NCBI GenBank assembly: GCA_001587675.1
Contig: LNGD01000080.1
Span: forward strand, 1 to 7,344
Source of the DNA: Candidatus Methanofastidiosum methylothiophilum
GTDB taxonomy: Archaea > Methanobacteriota_B > Thermococci > Methanofastidiosales > Methanofastidiosaceae
Direction: 5' to 3'
Length of the DNA: 7,344 bases
Below the pieces are notes generated by a model. The model searched no databases. It saw only the letters and a list, made by a program, of their open reading frames with translations, and had not been told where the DNA came from. Positions within the stretch are counted from its first letter, which is position 1, and every line of letters begins with the position of its first letter. The translations under genes were made by a program, and so were the position numbers. Of this stretch, positions 1 through 5,121 are shown piece by piece.

Positions 1-32
1 TTTTGAGAGGGCACTTGCTCAATTTTGAACAT
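1..32 (-). CDS. Probable 5' fragment of an unidentified minus-strand gene
   Basis: The reverse strand opens with ATG at 32-30 and reads M-F-K-I-E-Q-V-P-S-Q with no stop up to the window edge. Only ten codons are visible, so no family can be assigned. The main support is positional: a TATA-like box on the same strand (66-57) lies 25-34 nt upstream of this ATG, the spacing expected for an archaeal leaderless transcript. No Shine-Dalgarno sequence precedes it. If real, the gene is divergent from the helicase. It could be a chance ORF; the opposite strand carries short open stretches ending at 28 and 65 that could instead be the tail of a plus-strand gene. Confidence 0.35.
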   Translation of the reverse strand, partial: MFKIEQVPSQ

Positions 33-56
33 TTCGCTTTTTCTAGGGCAATGCTG

Positions 57-66
57 AATTTATAAG
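57..66 (-). promoter_or_regulatory. Putative TATA box for the left-edge minus-strand gene
   Basis: The minus strand reads CTTATAAATT, a good archaeal TATA box, 25-34 nt upstream of the ATG at 32. On the plus strand the same AT-rich patch is too close to the helicase start (78) to act as its TATA box, which favours the minus-strand assignment. Confidence 0.4.
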
Positions 67-70
67 AGGT
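66..70 (+). promoter_or_regulatory. Ribosome binding site of the helicase
   Basis: GAGGT lies 7 nt before the ATG at 78, a plausible Shine-Dalgarno sequence. It supports this start and implies a leadered transcript, unlike several neighbouring genes that look leaderless. I see no convincing plus-strand TATA box in 1-60. Confidence 0.6.
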
Positions 71-77
71 AAATAGA

Positions 78-1307
78 ATGAATTTTGAAAATTTGGGCTT
101 AAGTAATCAGCTACTCATAGCCATAAAAAGATTAGGATTTACTACTCCAACACAAATTCAAGAAATGTCAATACCTGATATAATGGCGGGTAAAGACATA
201 ATTGGAGAGTCCTCAACAGGTTCAGGTAAAACTCTGGCCTTTGGCTGCGGTATAATTGAGCAAGTAAAGCCAAAATGTGGATTACAGGCATTGGTTCTAA
301 CACCAACAAGAGAGCTTGCAGAACAAGTACGAGAGTCAATACATACACTTTCATCTCAGAGTAATTTGAAGATAGTTTCTGTATACGGTGGCGTATCCAT
401 AAATCGTCAAATTAAAGATATCCCAAAAGCAGAAGTAGTTATTGCAACACCTGGAAGATTACTAGATCATCTAGAAAGAGGAACAATTAATCTTTCTAAG
501 GTAAAGATCTTAGTTTTAGATGAAGCAGATAGGATGTTAGATATGGGATTTCTAGACGATGTAGAGCAGATAATCGAGGAATGCCCAACTGATAGGCAAA
601 CCTTGTTCTTTTCAGCTACAATCTCAAAAGAAATCAAGAGATTGGCCAATAAATACATGATTAAACCAACAAGTGTTTCAGCTGAAAAAATGGTGGATCC
701 CGAAAAATTAAAGCAAGTTTATTATGAAATACCAAGAAATATGAAACTATCTCTTTTGATACATTTGCTAAGAAACGAAGATTCAGATCTTGCAATGATT
801 TTTTGCAATACTAGAAATACGACAGACTATGTAGTAAAAAATCTCCGAGCAAATAATATTAAAGCAATTGCTATCCACGGAGGTCTAACCCAAAATAAAC
901 GCGCCAAGAGTATCAAATTATTCAACGAAGCAAAAGCCGGAGTGCTAGTATGCACAGACGTAGCTGCAAGAGGCCTCCATATAGATAATGTTTCACACAT
1001 TTATAATTATGACATTTCAAACGATTCAAATGACTACGTCCATAGAATTGGAAGAACTGCAAGAGCTGGTGAATCTGGAAAAGTAATAAATCTGTTAACT
1101 GATCGTGATGAAGAAAACTTTTCTAAGATACTTTACAGTTACCCTTCATTTACAATAGAAAATGTCGAGAGGCCTTACCTAAAGAAAATAATGCCTATTA
1201 TCGATGGTAATGACAGACAGTCACAAGGTAAGAGAAAACAATCCTCTGGTGACAGACGACATTCTAGTAGACGAAATAAATCACGAAGTTTCCATAAAGG
1301 AAACTAA
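78..1307 (+). CDS. DEAD-box ATP-dependent RNA helicase
   Basis: ATP-dependent unwinding or remodelling of RNA in the cytoplasm. The 409-residue protein has the whole DEAD-box core in order: Q motif around residues 20-33 (GFTTPTQIQ), Walker A SSTGSGKT (45-52), PTREL (76-80), GG (104-105), TPGR (124-127), DEAD (148-151), SAT (179-181), motif IV IFCNT (241-245), motif V TDVAARGLHI (293-302) and motif VI HRIGRTARAG (322-331). A basic, Ser/Arg/Lys-rich tail from about residue 380 to the end probably adds nonspecific RNA affinity. Size and layout match RhlE/CsdA-like helicases with minimal flanks, common in archaea and often linked to cold response or ribosome assembly; the specific role cannot be read from the sequence. 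The start is supported by the ribosome binding site and the usual N-terminal phrase before the Q motif. It appears monocistronic, with a T-rich tract after the stop. Confidence 0.97.
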   Translation: MNFENLGLSNQLLIAIKRLGFTTPTQIQEMSIPDIMAGKDIIGESSTGSGKTLAFGCGIIEQVKPKCGLQALVLTPTRELAEQVRESIHTLSSQSNLKIVSVYGGVSINRQIKDIPKAEVVIATPGRLLDHLERGTINLSKVKILVLDEADRMLDMGFLDDVEQIIEECPTDRQTLFFSATISKEIKRLANKYMIKPTSVSAEKMVDPEKLKQVYYEIPRNMKLSLLIHLLRNEDSDLAMIFCNTRNTTDYVVKNLRANNIKAIAIHGGLTQNKRAKSIKLFNEAKAGVLVCTDVAARGLHIDNVSHIYNYDISNDSNDYVHRIGRTARAGESGKVINLLTDRDEENFSKILYSYPSFTIENVERPYLKKIMPIIDGNDRQSQGKRKQSSGDRRHSSRRNKSRSFHKGN

Positions 1308-1322
1308 TTTATTTTATTTTTT
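1308..1322 (+). terminator. T-rich putative terminator after the helicase
   Basis: Immediately after the helicase TAA the plus strand carries runs of 3, 4 and 6 T separated by single A residues. Archaeal RNA polymerase terminates on such U-tracts without needing a hairpin. The tract precedes the promoter of the next gene, so the two genes are probably transcribed separately. Confidence 0.5.
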
Positions 1323-1326
1323 ACGA

Positions 1327-1336
1327 TATATTTAAT
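1327..1336 (+). promoter_or_regulatory. Putative TATA box of the methyltransferase gene
   Basis: TATATTTAAT lies 24-33 nt upstream of the ATG at 1360. No Shine-Dalgarno sequence is visible in the short T-rich stretch before the ATG, so transcription probably starts at or near the start codon (leaderless mRNA). Confidence 0.5.
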
Positions 1337-1359
1337 TATTAGAAACTACATATTTTTTC

Positions 1360-2043
1360 ATGGACAGAGTCAAAGAACACTTTGAAGAGGAAGCCATTGA
1401 ATTTGACAGTACCATTCTAAAATTAGTTCCACATTATCCACAAATGATAGAAGCTTTAGTTTCAGTAATACCTTTTGAAAAGAAGGATCAAATAAAAATT
1501 ATTGATTTAGGCAGTGGAACTGGTTATATTTCAATGAAATTAAAAGAAGCATTTCCTAACTCTATAATTACATGTCTTGATTTTGCAGAAAACATGATTG
1601 CGCAGTCTAAACTTAGATTGGAAAAATATAAAGATGTTAACTATTTATTAGCAGATATCAGAGAATTTGAATTCGATAAAAATTATCATGCAGTAGTTTC
1701 TTCTTTGACTCTTCATCATTTAGAAACAAAAAAGGATAAAATTAAATTCTATAAGAAAGTATTTGAATCTCTCGAATCAGGAGGAGTTTTCTATAACGCC
1801 GATATCGTCTTAGGTTCAAATGATTTTCTTAATAAAACATATGTCTCCAGATGGAAAGAATTTATGGCTAAGAGTATTCCTGAAGAAGAAATTGAAAATA
1901 AGTGGATGGTTACCCATTACAAGGAGGATAGGCCAGAGATATTACTGGAACAAATAGAATGGATAAAAAATATTGGATTTGAAGATGTTGACATAGTGTG
2001 GAAGTATTATAATTTTGCTGTCTACGGAGGTATCAAGCCTTAA
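1360..2043 (+). CDS. Class I SAM-dependent methyltransferase, CmoA-like
   Basis: This 227-residue protein is a Rossmann-fold methyltransferase. Motif I is IIDLGSGTGYIS (47-58, SAM-binding glycines); D74 ends strand beta-2 where it would bind the SAM ribose; ADI (98-100) and SSLTLHHL (114-121) are the next core motifs, and GGVFYNADIV (141-150) follows. The N-terminal FDSTILKLVPHY and the C-terminal stretch ending NFAVYGG resemble the bacterial CmoA family (tRNA wobble-uridine modification, using carboxy-SAM), more than UbiE or small-molecule enzymes. This resemblance is from memory, not an alignment, and archaea are not known to make cmo5U, so the substrate is open: tRNA, another RNA or a small molecule. 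It follows the helicase by 52 bp with its own TATA box, and converges on the DUF504 gene with 2 bp between stops. ATG is the first in-frame start with suitable promoter spacing. Confidence 0.85.
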   Translation: MDRVKEHFEEEAIEFDSTILKLVPHYPQMIEALVSVIPFEKKDQIKIIDLGSGTGYISMKLKEAFPNSIITCLDFAENMIAQSKLRLEKYKDVNYLLADIREFEFDKNYHAVVSSLTLHHLETKKDKIKFYKKVFESLESGGVFYNADIVLGSNDFLNKTYVSRWKEFMAKSIPEEEIENKWMVTHYKEDRPEILLEQIEWIKNIGFEDVDIVWKYYNFAVYGGIKP

Positions 2044-2045
2044 AA

Positions 2046-2321
2046 TCAAAATAGATTTTTTGGAATTGAAATGACTAATCCTTCAACATCTTTTTTGAAT
2101 ATTATCTCTCCTCTTTTATTAAATATCAATTTTATCCTGTGGAATGGAATAGTAGTTGTTTCAAAATGAATTCCGCTACTATCAAAATTTGAGATATCTT
2201 TACAGTTAATATACTTCAAAGTAGGCTTTCTTTCAATCCAATGCAGATAACCAATTCCATACTCTCCAGGATTTTCACCACCATAGAATATTTTTGATAG
2301 AATATTCTTTGATTGATTCAT
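2046..2321 (-). CDS. MJ1316/DUF504 (UPF0248) family protein, proposed RNA-end recognition
   Basis: A 91-residue protein with the pattern of the MJ1316/DUF504 family (once UPF0248): an N-terminal helix leading to NILSKIFYG, a central GYLHWIERK segment with H27 where the family has a conserved YxH, and the signature IPFHRI (58-63, with H61 and R62) followed by a strand GEIIFKK (71-77). Comparative work has proposed that this domain recognises RNA ends bearing cyclic phosphate; that is a prediction and I know of no direct biochemical proof. Residues 78-91 are a short extension past the core. The family is widespread in archaea and occurs in eukaryotes fused to RNA-processing domains. Here it stands alone, is probably leaderless, is divergent from the potassium channel, and lies tail-to-tail with the methyltransferase. 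Its partner, if any, is not obvious from the window. Confidence 0.8.
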   Translation of the reverse strand: MNQSKNILSKIFYGGENPGEYGIGYLHWIERKPTLKYINCKDISNFDSSGIHFETTTIPFHRIKLIFNKRGEIIFKKDVEGLVISIPKNLF

Positions 2322-2342
2322 GTTATAATCATTGTTTTTGGG

Positions 2343-2350
2343 ATATTAAA
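2343..2350 (-). promoter_or_regulatory. Putative TATA box of the DUF504 gene
   Basis: The minus strand reads TTTAATAT, 22-29 nt upstream of the ATG at 2321, consistent with a leaderless transcript. No Shine-Dalgarno sequence is seen. It is one half of a divergent promoter pair within about 80 bp. Confidence 0.4.
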
Positions 2351-2373
2351 CTTTAATTGAAAGATACTAAAAA

Positions 2374-2381
2374 TTTATAAA
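2374..2381 (+). promoter_or_regulatory. Putative TATA box of the potassium channel gene
   Basis: TTTATAAA, preceded by an A-rich BRE-like stretch, lies 22-29 nt upstream of the ATG at 2403. This predicts a leaderless mRNA; no Shine-Dalgarno sequence is present. The box is a perfect palindrome, but on the minus strand it is too far from the DUF504 start to explain a leaderless transcript there. Confidence 0.55.
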
Positions 2382-2402
2382 CTAATATATCAAATAATAT
2401 CC

Positions 2403-3113
2403 ATGGATGAAAAAAAATTAGAAAATATCTTTGAAATACCAATGATTATTTTTGGTATATTGATTATACCTGTTTTGTATATCCAGGTCACAAGTACGAA
2501 TCCAACTTTAAGATTTTTGGCATTTATTTTCGATATTTTAATCTGGCTGGCATTCTTGGTAGAATTTGTTGTAGAAATTTCTGTAGCTAAAGATAAGAAA
2601 CAATACACAAAGGAAAATTGGCTTAATTTAGCAATAATAATATTATCGCCCCCATTGCCAATGAAAGCACTACAAGGATTCCAGGCACTTAGAATAATTA
2701 GAGTTCTTAGAGTATTAAGGGTGTTTGTAGTACTTAGCCGTGGGACTAAAGGATTTAAGAAGTTCTATTCTAACAACTCAGTTAGTTATGTAATATACCT
2801 AACTGTAATCCTAATATTCTTTTGTGGATTTATTTTTTCTATATTTGAAAAAGGTAAATCTCTCTTTGATGGTATATGGTGGGCAGTTGAAACAGTCTCC
2901 ACAGTGGGGTATGGGGACATTGCACCACTTACACCTGCTGGCAGAATATTGGGTATAGTTTTGATTTTCTTAGGTATTGGTTTCATGTCAATACTGACAG
3001 CGGCAATATCTGCATATTTTGTTGAAAAAGATGCTAATCAGGACACAAAACAAATATTGTCTAAGCTTGAATCTCTAGAAAGAGAGTTGGAAAGTTTGAA
3101 AAAGAGTAAGTGA
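2403..3113 (+). CDS. Voltage-sensor (Kv-type) potassium channel subunit
   Basis: An integral membrane channel subunit of 236 residues, expected to form a tetramer. Six membrane segments are visible: S1 around 13-28, S2 37-60, S3 72-83, S4 93-112, S5 127-148 and S6 180-206. S4 carries arginines at 97, 100, 103 and 106, one every third residue, the mark of a voltage sensor, and its SRGTKGF end resembles archaeal KvAP. The pore helix is followed by the potassium selectivity filter TVGYGD (167-172). S2 has acidic E54 and E58 as possible sensor counter-charges; S3 has N75 in a region where related sensors often carry Asp. The C-terminus (about 214-233) is a short Leu-rich coiled coil (ILSKLESLERELESL) likely to aid tetramerisation. 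There is no RCK/TrkA regulatory domain, so gating is probably by voltage alone. The gene looks monocistronic, and its stop lies 2 bp from the 3' end of the opposite-strand tRNA. Confidence 0.95.
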   Translation: MDEKKLENIFEIPMIIFGILIIPVLYIQVTSTNPTLRFLAFIFDILIWLAFLVEFVVEISVAKDKKQYTKENWLNLAIIILSPPLPMKALQGFQALRIIRVLRVLRVFVVLSRGTKGFKKFYSNNSVSYVIYLTVILIFFCGFIFSIFEKGKSLFDGIWWAVETVSTVGYGDIAPLTPAGRILGIVLIFLGIGFMSILTAAISAYFVEKDANQDTKQILSKLESLERELESLKKSK

Positions 3114-3115
3114 AG

Positions 3116-3187
3116 TGGACTGGGTGGGATTTGAACCCACGGCCTCTCCCATGCCAAGGGAGTGCGCTTCCACTGCGCTACCAGCCC
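3116..3187 (-). tRNA. tRNA-Ala (anticodon GGC)
   Basis: Read on the minus strand, a complete 72-nt cloverleaf folds: acceptor GGGCTGG/CCAGTCC, D stem GCGC/GCGC with a 7-nt loop, anticodon stem CTCCC/GGGAG around loop TTGGCAT, five-base variable loop, and T stem GTGGG/CCCAC with loop TTCAAAT. The anticodon is GGC, decoding GCC and GCT alanine codons. The third acceptor pair is G3-U70, the classic alanyl-tRNA synthetase identity element, and the discriminator base is A. G15 and C48 can form the Levitt pair. CCA is not encoded, so it must be added after transcription. No intron is present. A minus-strand TATA box lies upstream, and a five-T run (3103-3099, inside the 3' end of the channel gene) may terminate it. 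Confidence 0.97.
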
Positions 3188-3210
3188 ATGAATTTTACAC
3201 TATAATTCAA

Positions 3211-3219
3211 TTTATAAAA
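3211..3219 (-). promoter_or_regulatory. Putative TATA box of the tRNA-Ala gene
   Basis: The minus strand reads TTTTATAAA, 24-32 nt upstream of the tRNA 5' end (3187), the usual archaeal spacing. It lies in the 69-bp gap after the TOPRIM gene, so the tRNA can be transcribed independently of the upstream operon, though readthrough is possible because both run the same way. Confidence 0.6.
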
Positions 3220-3256
3220 CTAATGGAAATTAACAGATTAGCTCAAAAATCAATTT

Positions 3257-4117
3257 CTAATCTTTATTTAACTCTCTTCCCATTTTTATTAATTTCAAAA
3301 CTTTATGGACATAATCCTCAGATGGCGAAACAATAAAATCCTCTGATGCAACGACTCGGTCAAAATTCAAAATTTCAATAGCCTTTATTATTTCATTGAC
3401 TTTAGGCTTTTCATCATCAGAGATTTTTGACCAATATTTATCAAGGTCATAAATATTAAGAATTTTTGCTTCAAGGTCTCTATACCTAGCTTCAATTTCA
3501 GATATCCTGTCTTCCTTTGTTTTTATTTCCTTTTTGAGTTCAGAGTTTTCAAGCTCTATTTCATTTTTTTCAACATTTATTCTATCAAGGTCTTGCTCTA
3601 AACTATTAATTAACTCCTTTTCACTAACAAAACTTTGAACAGTCTGTTCTAAGTTCTTAATTTTCTTTTTTAAATCCTCATTTTCGATTTTTAAGCCATA
3701 CATGTCTTTTTCAAGGGACCTAATGAATTTGTCTTTTTCTGTCAGAGCATCTATTGATTTTAATGATTTTAGTCCAATTCTAATTAAGCTATTTTTTATT
3801 TCCTTTGATACTAAAAAAAGATCGGCATGTTCAAGGTCATGACCTTTAGGAAATTTTACCCTTTCAATCAAAATTTCTTTACCTTTTAATTCTTCGAATA
3901 AGCGGTCGGCAAGTTCTCTACCTGATCTATCTGCATCTGTAGCAATTAAAACAATATCAGAACCAATAATTGATTTTTTAGCAATTTCAACATTAGTAGT
4001 TGGGATTATAGAAGAAATTGTGACCCCAAATTCTGAACCTAAAGCTAAATCTTGAATAGCCTTTGATAGGGTCTCAACATCAGAAACTCCTTCTACTATA
4101 ATCCTTGTATCAATCAT
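3257..4117 (-). CDS. TOPRIM-domain protein with long coiled coil, putative nuclease or nucleic-acid enzyme
   Basis: A 286-residue protein of unknown specific function. Residues about 1-95 form a TOPRIM fold: the VEG motif with the conserved glutamate E9, and ATDADRSGREL with the metal-binding D61 and D63, the pattern shared by RNase M5-like nucleases, DnaG-type primases and topoisomerases. A conserved-looking HDLEHADLF segment follows (93-101). From about 125 to 220 the sequence is a Leu/Ile heptad coiled coil rich in Glu and Lys, then a small C-terminal domain (225-286). It lacks the other domains of DnaG or topoisomerase I. It may belong to the archaeal group once described as TOPRIM 'potential nuclease' proteins (COG4026, from memory). 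Its ATG overlaps the L37e stop as ATGA, implying translational coupling and co-expression with LSm and L37e, which hints at rRNA or tRNA processing; that role is inference. Confidence 0.85.
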   Translation of the reverse strand: MIDTRIIVEGVSDVETLSKAIQDLALGSEFGVTISSIIPTTNVEIAKKSIIGSDIVLIATDADRSGRELADRLFEELKGKEILIERVKFPKGHDLEHADLFLVSKEIKNSLIRIGLKSLKSIDALTEKDKFIRSLEKDMYGLKIENEDLKKKIKNLEQTVQSFVSEKELINSLEQDLDRINVEKNEIELENSELKKEIKTKEDRISEIEARYRDLEAKILNIYDLDKYWSKISDDEKPKVNEIIKAIEILNFDRVVASEDFIVSPSEDYVHKVLKLIKMGRELNKD

Positions 4118-4278
4118 TGACTTCTACACCAATTGTAGCTTCTCATCTTTGCAGATCTACCAAAGCCACATGATGCACATATACCATGAGAAGCATGATA
4201 TGAATTATTACCACACCTTCTGCATCTCACATGTGTTTTTTTGTTCCTCTTACCGTAGGAAGGTGTACCTTTACTCAT
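4114..4278 (-). CDS. rpl37e: Large-subunit ribosomal protein L37e (eL37)
   Basis: A 54-residue basic protein of the large ribosomal subunit that binds 23S rRNA and is found in archaea and eukaryotes but not bacteria. It starts MSKGTPSYGKRNKKTHVRCR, the family's characteristic opening, and carries a zinc ribbon of two CxxC pairs: C19/C22 and C34/C37. The tail KMRSYNWCRSQ is also typical; the length is slightly under the usual 55-65 residues. A strong Shine-Dalgarno sequence, GGAGGA on the minus strand (4289-4284), sits 5 nt before the ATG, inside the end of the LSm gene, with 1 nt between the LSm stop and this start. The gene's TGA overlaps the TOPRIM start (ATGA). The LSm-L37e pairing is a conserved archaeal arrangement. 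Confidence 0.97.
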   Translation of the reverse strand: MSKGTPSYGKRNKKTHVRCRRCGNNSYHASHGICASCGFGRSAKMRSYNWCRSQ

Positions 4279-4279
4279 G

Positions 4280-4510
4280 TTAATCCTCCAAACTTGGTGA
4301 AATCAAAACAACATTGTCTCCCCTTACAACTACATGTCCCAGTTTTCTTACTGATTCTCCATTCTGAAGCTCTTCTGCAGCTTCCATAACAAGATTCATA
4401 TGAATATCATAACCTTTTAAAGTTCCTCTAAACTCTCTACCGCCTTTAAGCTCTACTAGGACATTGGAATCCAAAGCTCTGTGTATGATGTCGAGTGGTC
4501 TTTGAGCCAA
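4280..4510 (-). CDS. Archaeal Sm-like RNA-binding protein (LSm/SmAP1)
   Basis: A 76-residue Sm-fold protein expected to form a heptameric ring binding U-rich single-stranded RNA. The Sm1 motif spans about 12-43, with GYDIHMNLV (33-41) containing D35, H37 and N39; Sm2 is HVVVRGDNVVLIS (59-71) with R63, G64, D65 and N66. H37, N39 and R63 match, at the same positions, the uridine-binding residues described for an archaeal Sm1 ring. The start codon is TTG (4510-4508): reading back in frame reaches a TAA at 4537-4535 without any ATG, GTG or other TTG, and AGGTGA (4520-4515) sits 4 nt upstream. Starting later would remove the first Sm1 strand. It heads an operon with L37e and the TOPRIM gene. Function is likely RNA chaperoning or tRNA/rRNA metabolism, from family knowledge. 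Confidence 0.97.
   Translation of the reverse strand: MAQRPLDIIHRALDSNVLVELKGGREFRGTLKGYDIHMNLVMEAAEELQNGESVRKLGHVVVRGDNVVLISPSLED
4284..4289 (-). promoter_or_regulatory. Strong Shine-Dalgarno for L37e
   Basis: GGAGGA on the minus strand, 5 nt before the L37e ATG, lies within the last codons of LSm. It allows efficient re-initiation on the polycistronic mRNA and fixes the L37e start. Confidence 0.8.
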
Positions 4511-4514
4511 TATA

Positions 4515-4520
4515 TCACCT
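4515..4520 (-). promoter_or_regulatory. Shine-Dalgarno that decides the TTG start of LSm
   Basis: AGGTGA on the minus strand lies 4 nt upstream of the TTG at 4510 and is the only ribosome-binding-like sequence near the LSm N-terminus. With no alternative start upstream in frame, it supports TTG initiation. Confidence 0.7.
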
Positions 4521-4543
4521 ACTATCGATTCAGATTAAAATAG

Positions 4544-4551
4544 TATTTAAA
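4544..4551 (-). promoter_or_regulatory. Putative TATA box of the LSm-L37e-TOPRIM operon
   Basis: TTTAAATA on the minus strand ends 34 nt upstream of the TTG start. With about 25 bp from TATA box to start site, transcription would begin around 4520, giving a leader of roughly 10 nt that just contains the Shine-Dalgarno sequence. Confidence 0.5.
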
Positions 4552-4590
4552 GTTAACGGCCAAAATTTTTAGAAAAACTATTACTATAAA

Positions 4591-4598
4591 CTTAAATA
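4591..4598 (+). promoter_or_regulatory. Putative TATA box of the PUA gene
   Basis: CTTAAATA lies 26-33 nt upstream of the ATG at 4624, fitting a leaderless transcript. A better-looking box, TTTTATAAAT at 4609-4618, is too close to that ATG but would suit an internal ATG at 4648, so which box works depends on the true start. Confidence 0.4.
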
Positions 4599-4623
4599 CC
4601 TAAATAAGTTTTATAAATCTTAT

Positions 4624-5121
4624 ATGAAGAAAAAATCGCTTCATGATATGAAAAAAGGAGAAATAAAAGAGATTCTAAACTCTATTAACAATCTTTTTGG
4701 GGAAAACACTTTCAAAGAGATTAATAGTAAATCTTCTTTTAAAGTTGCAAATATGGAAGATGGGGTGGATATTGTATATGTGAATGATACTTCATCTTTT
4801 TTAAAAATAGGGAATAATTTTATTCCATCTCTTAAGCTATTAATCTCTCTTCCCAAAGACAAAATTCCAAGTAAAGTAGTAATAGATATGGGAGCAGTTC
4901 CTTTCATTTCAAAGGGTGCTGATGTAATGAGGCCAGGTATCAAAGAAGTAGATGCTGGAATAGAAAAAGACGACGCTGTTATAATATTGGATGAAAAACA
5001 TGGGAAACCTATTGCCGTAGGCATTGCAATGTTTTCTTCAAGTGATATCTTGTCAATGAAAGAAGGTAAAGTTATTAAAAATATTCATTACGTTGGGGAT
5101 AAGATTTGGCAAGATATTTAG
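4624..5121 (+). CDS. PUA-domain RNA-binding protein, Tma20/MCT-1 type (COG2016-like)
   Basis: A 165-residue cytoplasmic protein with two parts: an N-terminal pre-PUA domain (about 1-80) and a C-terminal PUA domain (about 83-160). The hallmark is VVIDMGAVPFISKGADVMRP (85-104) followed by GI, matching the family pattern of a GA-x-x-F-x-x-GA-x-V-x-x-PGI stretch; HGKPIAVGIA (126-135) is the second conserved PUA strand pair. The family includes archaeal COG2016 proteins and eukaryotic Tma20/MCT-1, which bind RNA and associate with the ribosome, acting in initiation and recycling in eukaryotes; the archaeal role is less settled. The first ATG is chosen because KKKSLHDMKKGEIKEIL fits the usual N-terminus, but M9 (4648) cannot be excluded. 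The gene is divergent from the LSm operon, and its TAG directly touches the stop of glmS with no spacer. Confidence 0.93.
   Translation: MKKKSLHDMKKGEIKEILNSINNLFGENTFKEINSKSSFKVANMEDGVDIVYVNDTSSFLKIGNNFIPSLKLLISLPKDKIPSKVVIDMGAVPFISKGADVMRPGIKEVDAGIEKDDAVIILDEKHGKPIAVGIAMFSSSDILSMKEGKVIKNIHYVGDKIWQDI

Noticed and set aside
2390..2608. 72-codon minus-strand ORF over the start of the channel
   Set aside because: Antisense to the channel's first membrane segments; its hydrophobic runs mirror those segments and it overlaps the divergent promoter.
3115..3336. Plus-strand ORF starting DWVGFEPTASPMPRE
   Set aside because: Its first part is the antisense translation of the tRNA-Ala, a familiar annotation artefact; the rest is intergenic sequence and antisense to the TOPRIM gene.
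4641..5024. 127-codon minus-strand ORF opposite the PUA gene
   Set aside because: It lies wholly antisense to a well-supported PUA coding region, has Ser/Ile-rich composition typical of an antisense shadow, and shows no recognisable motif.
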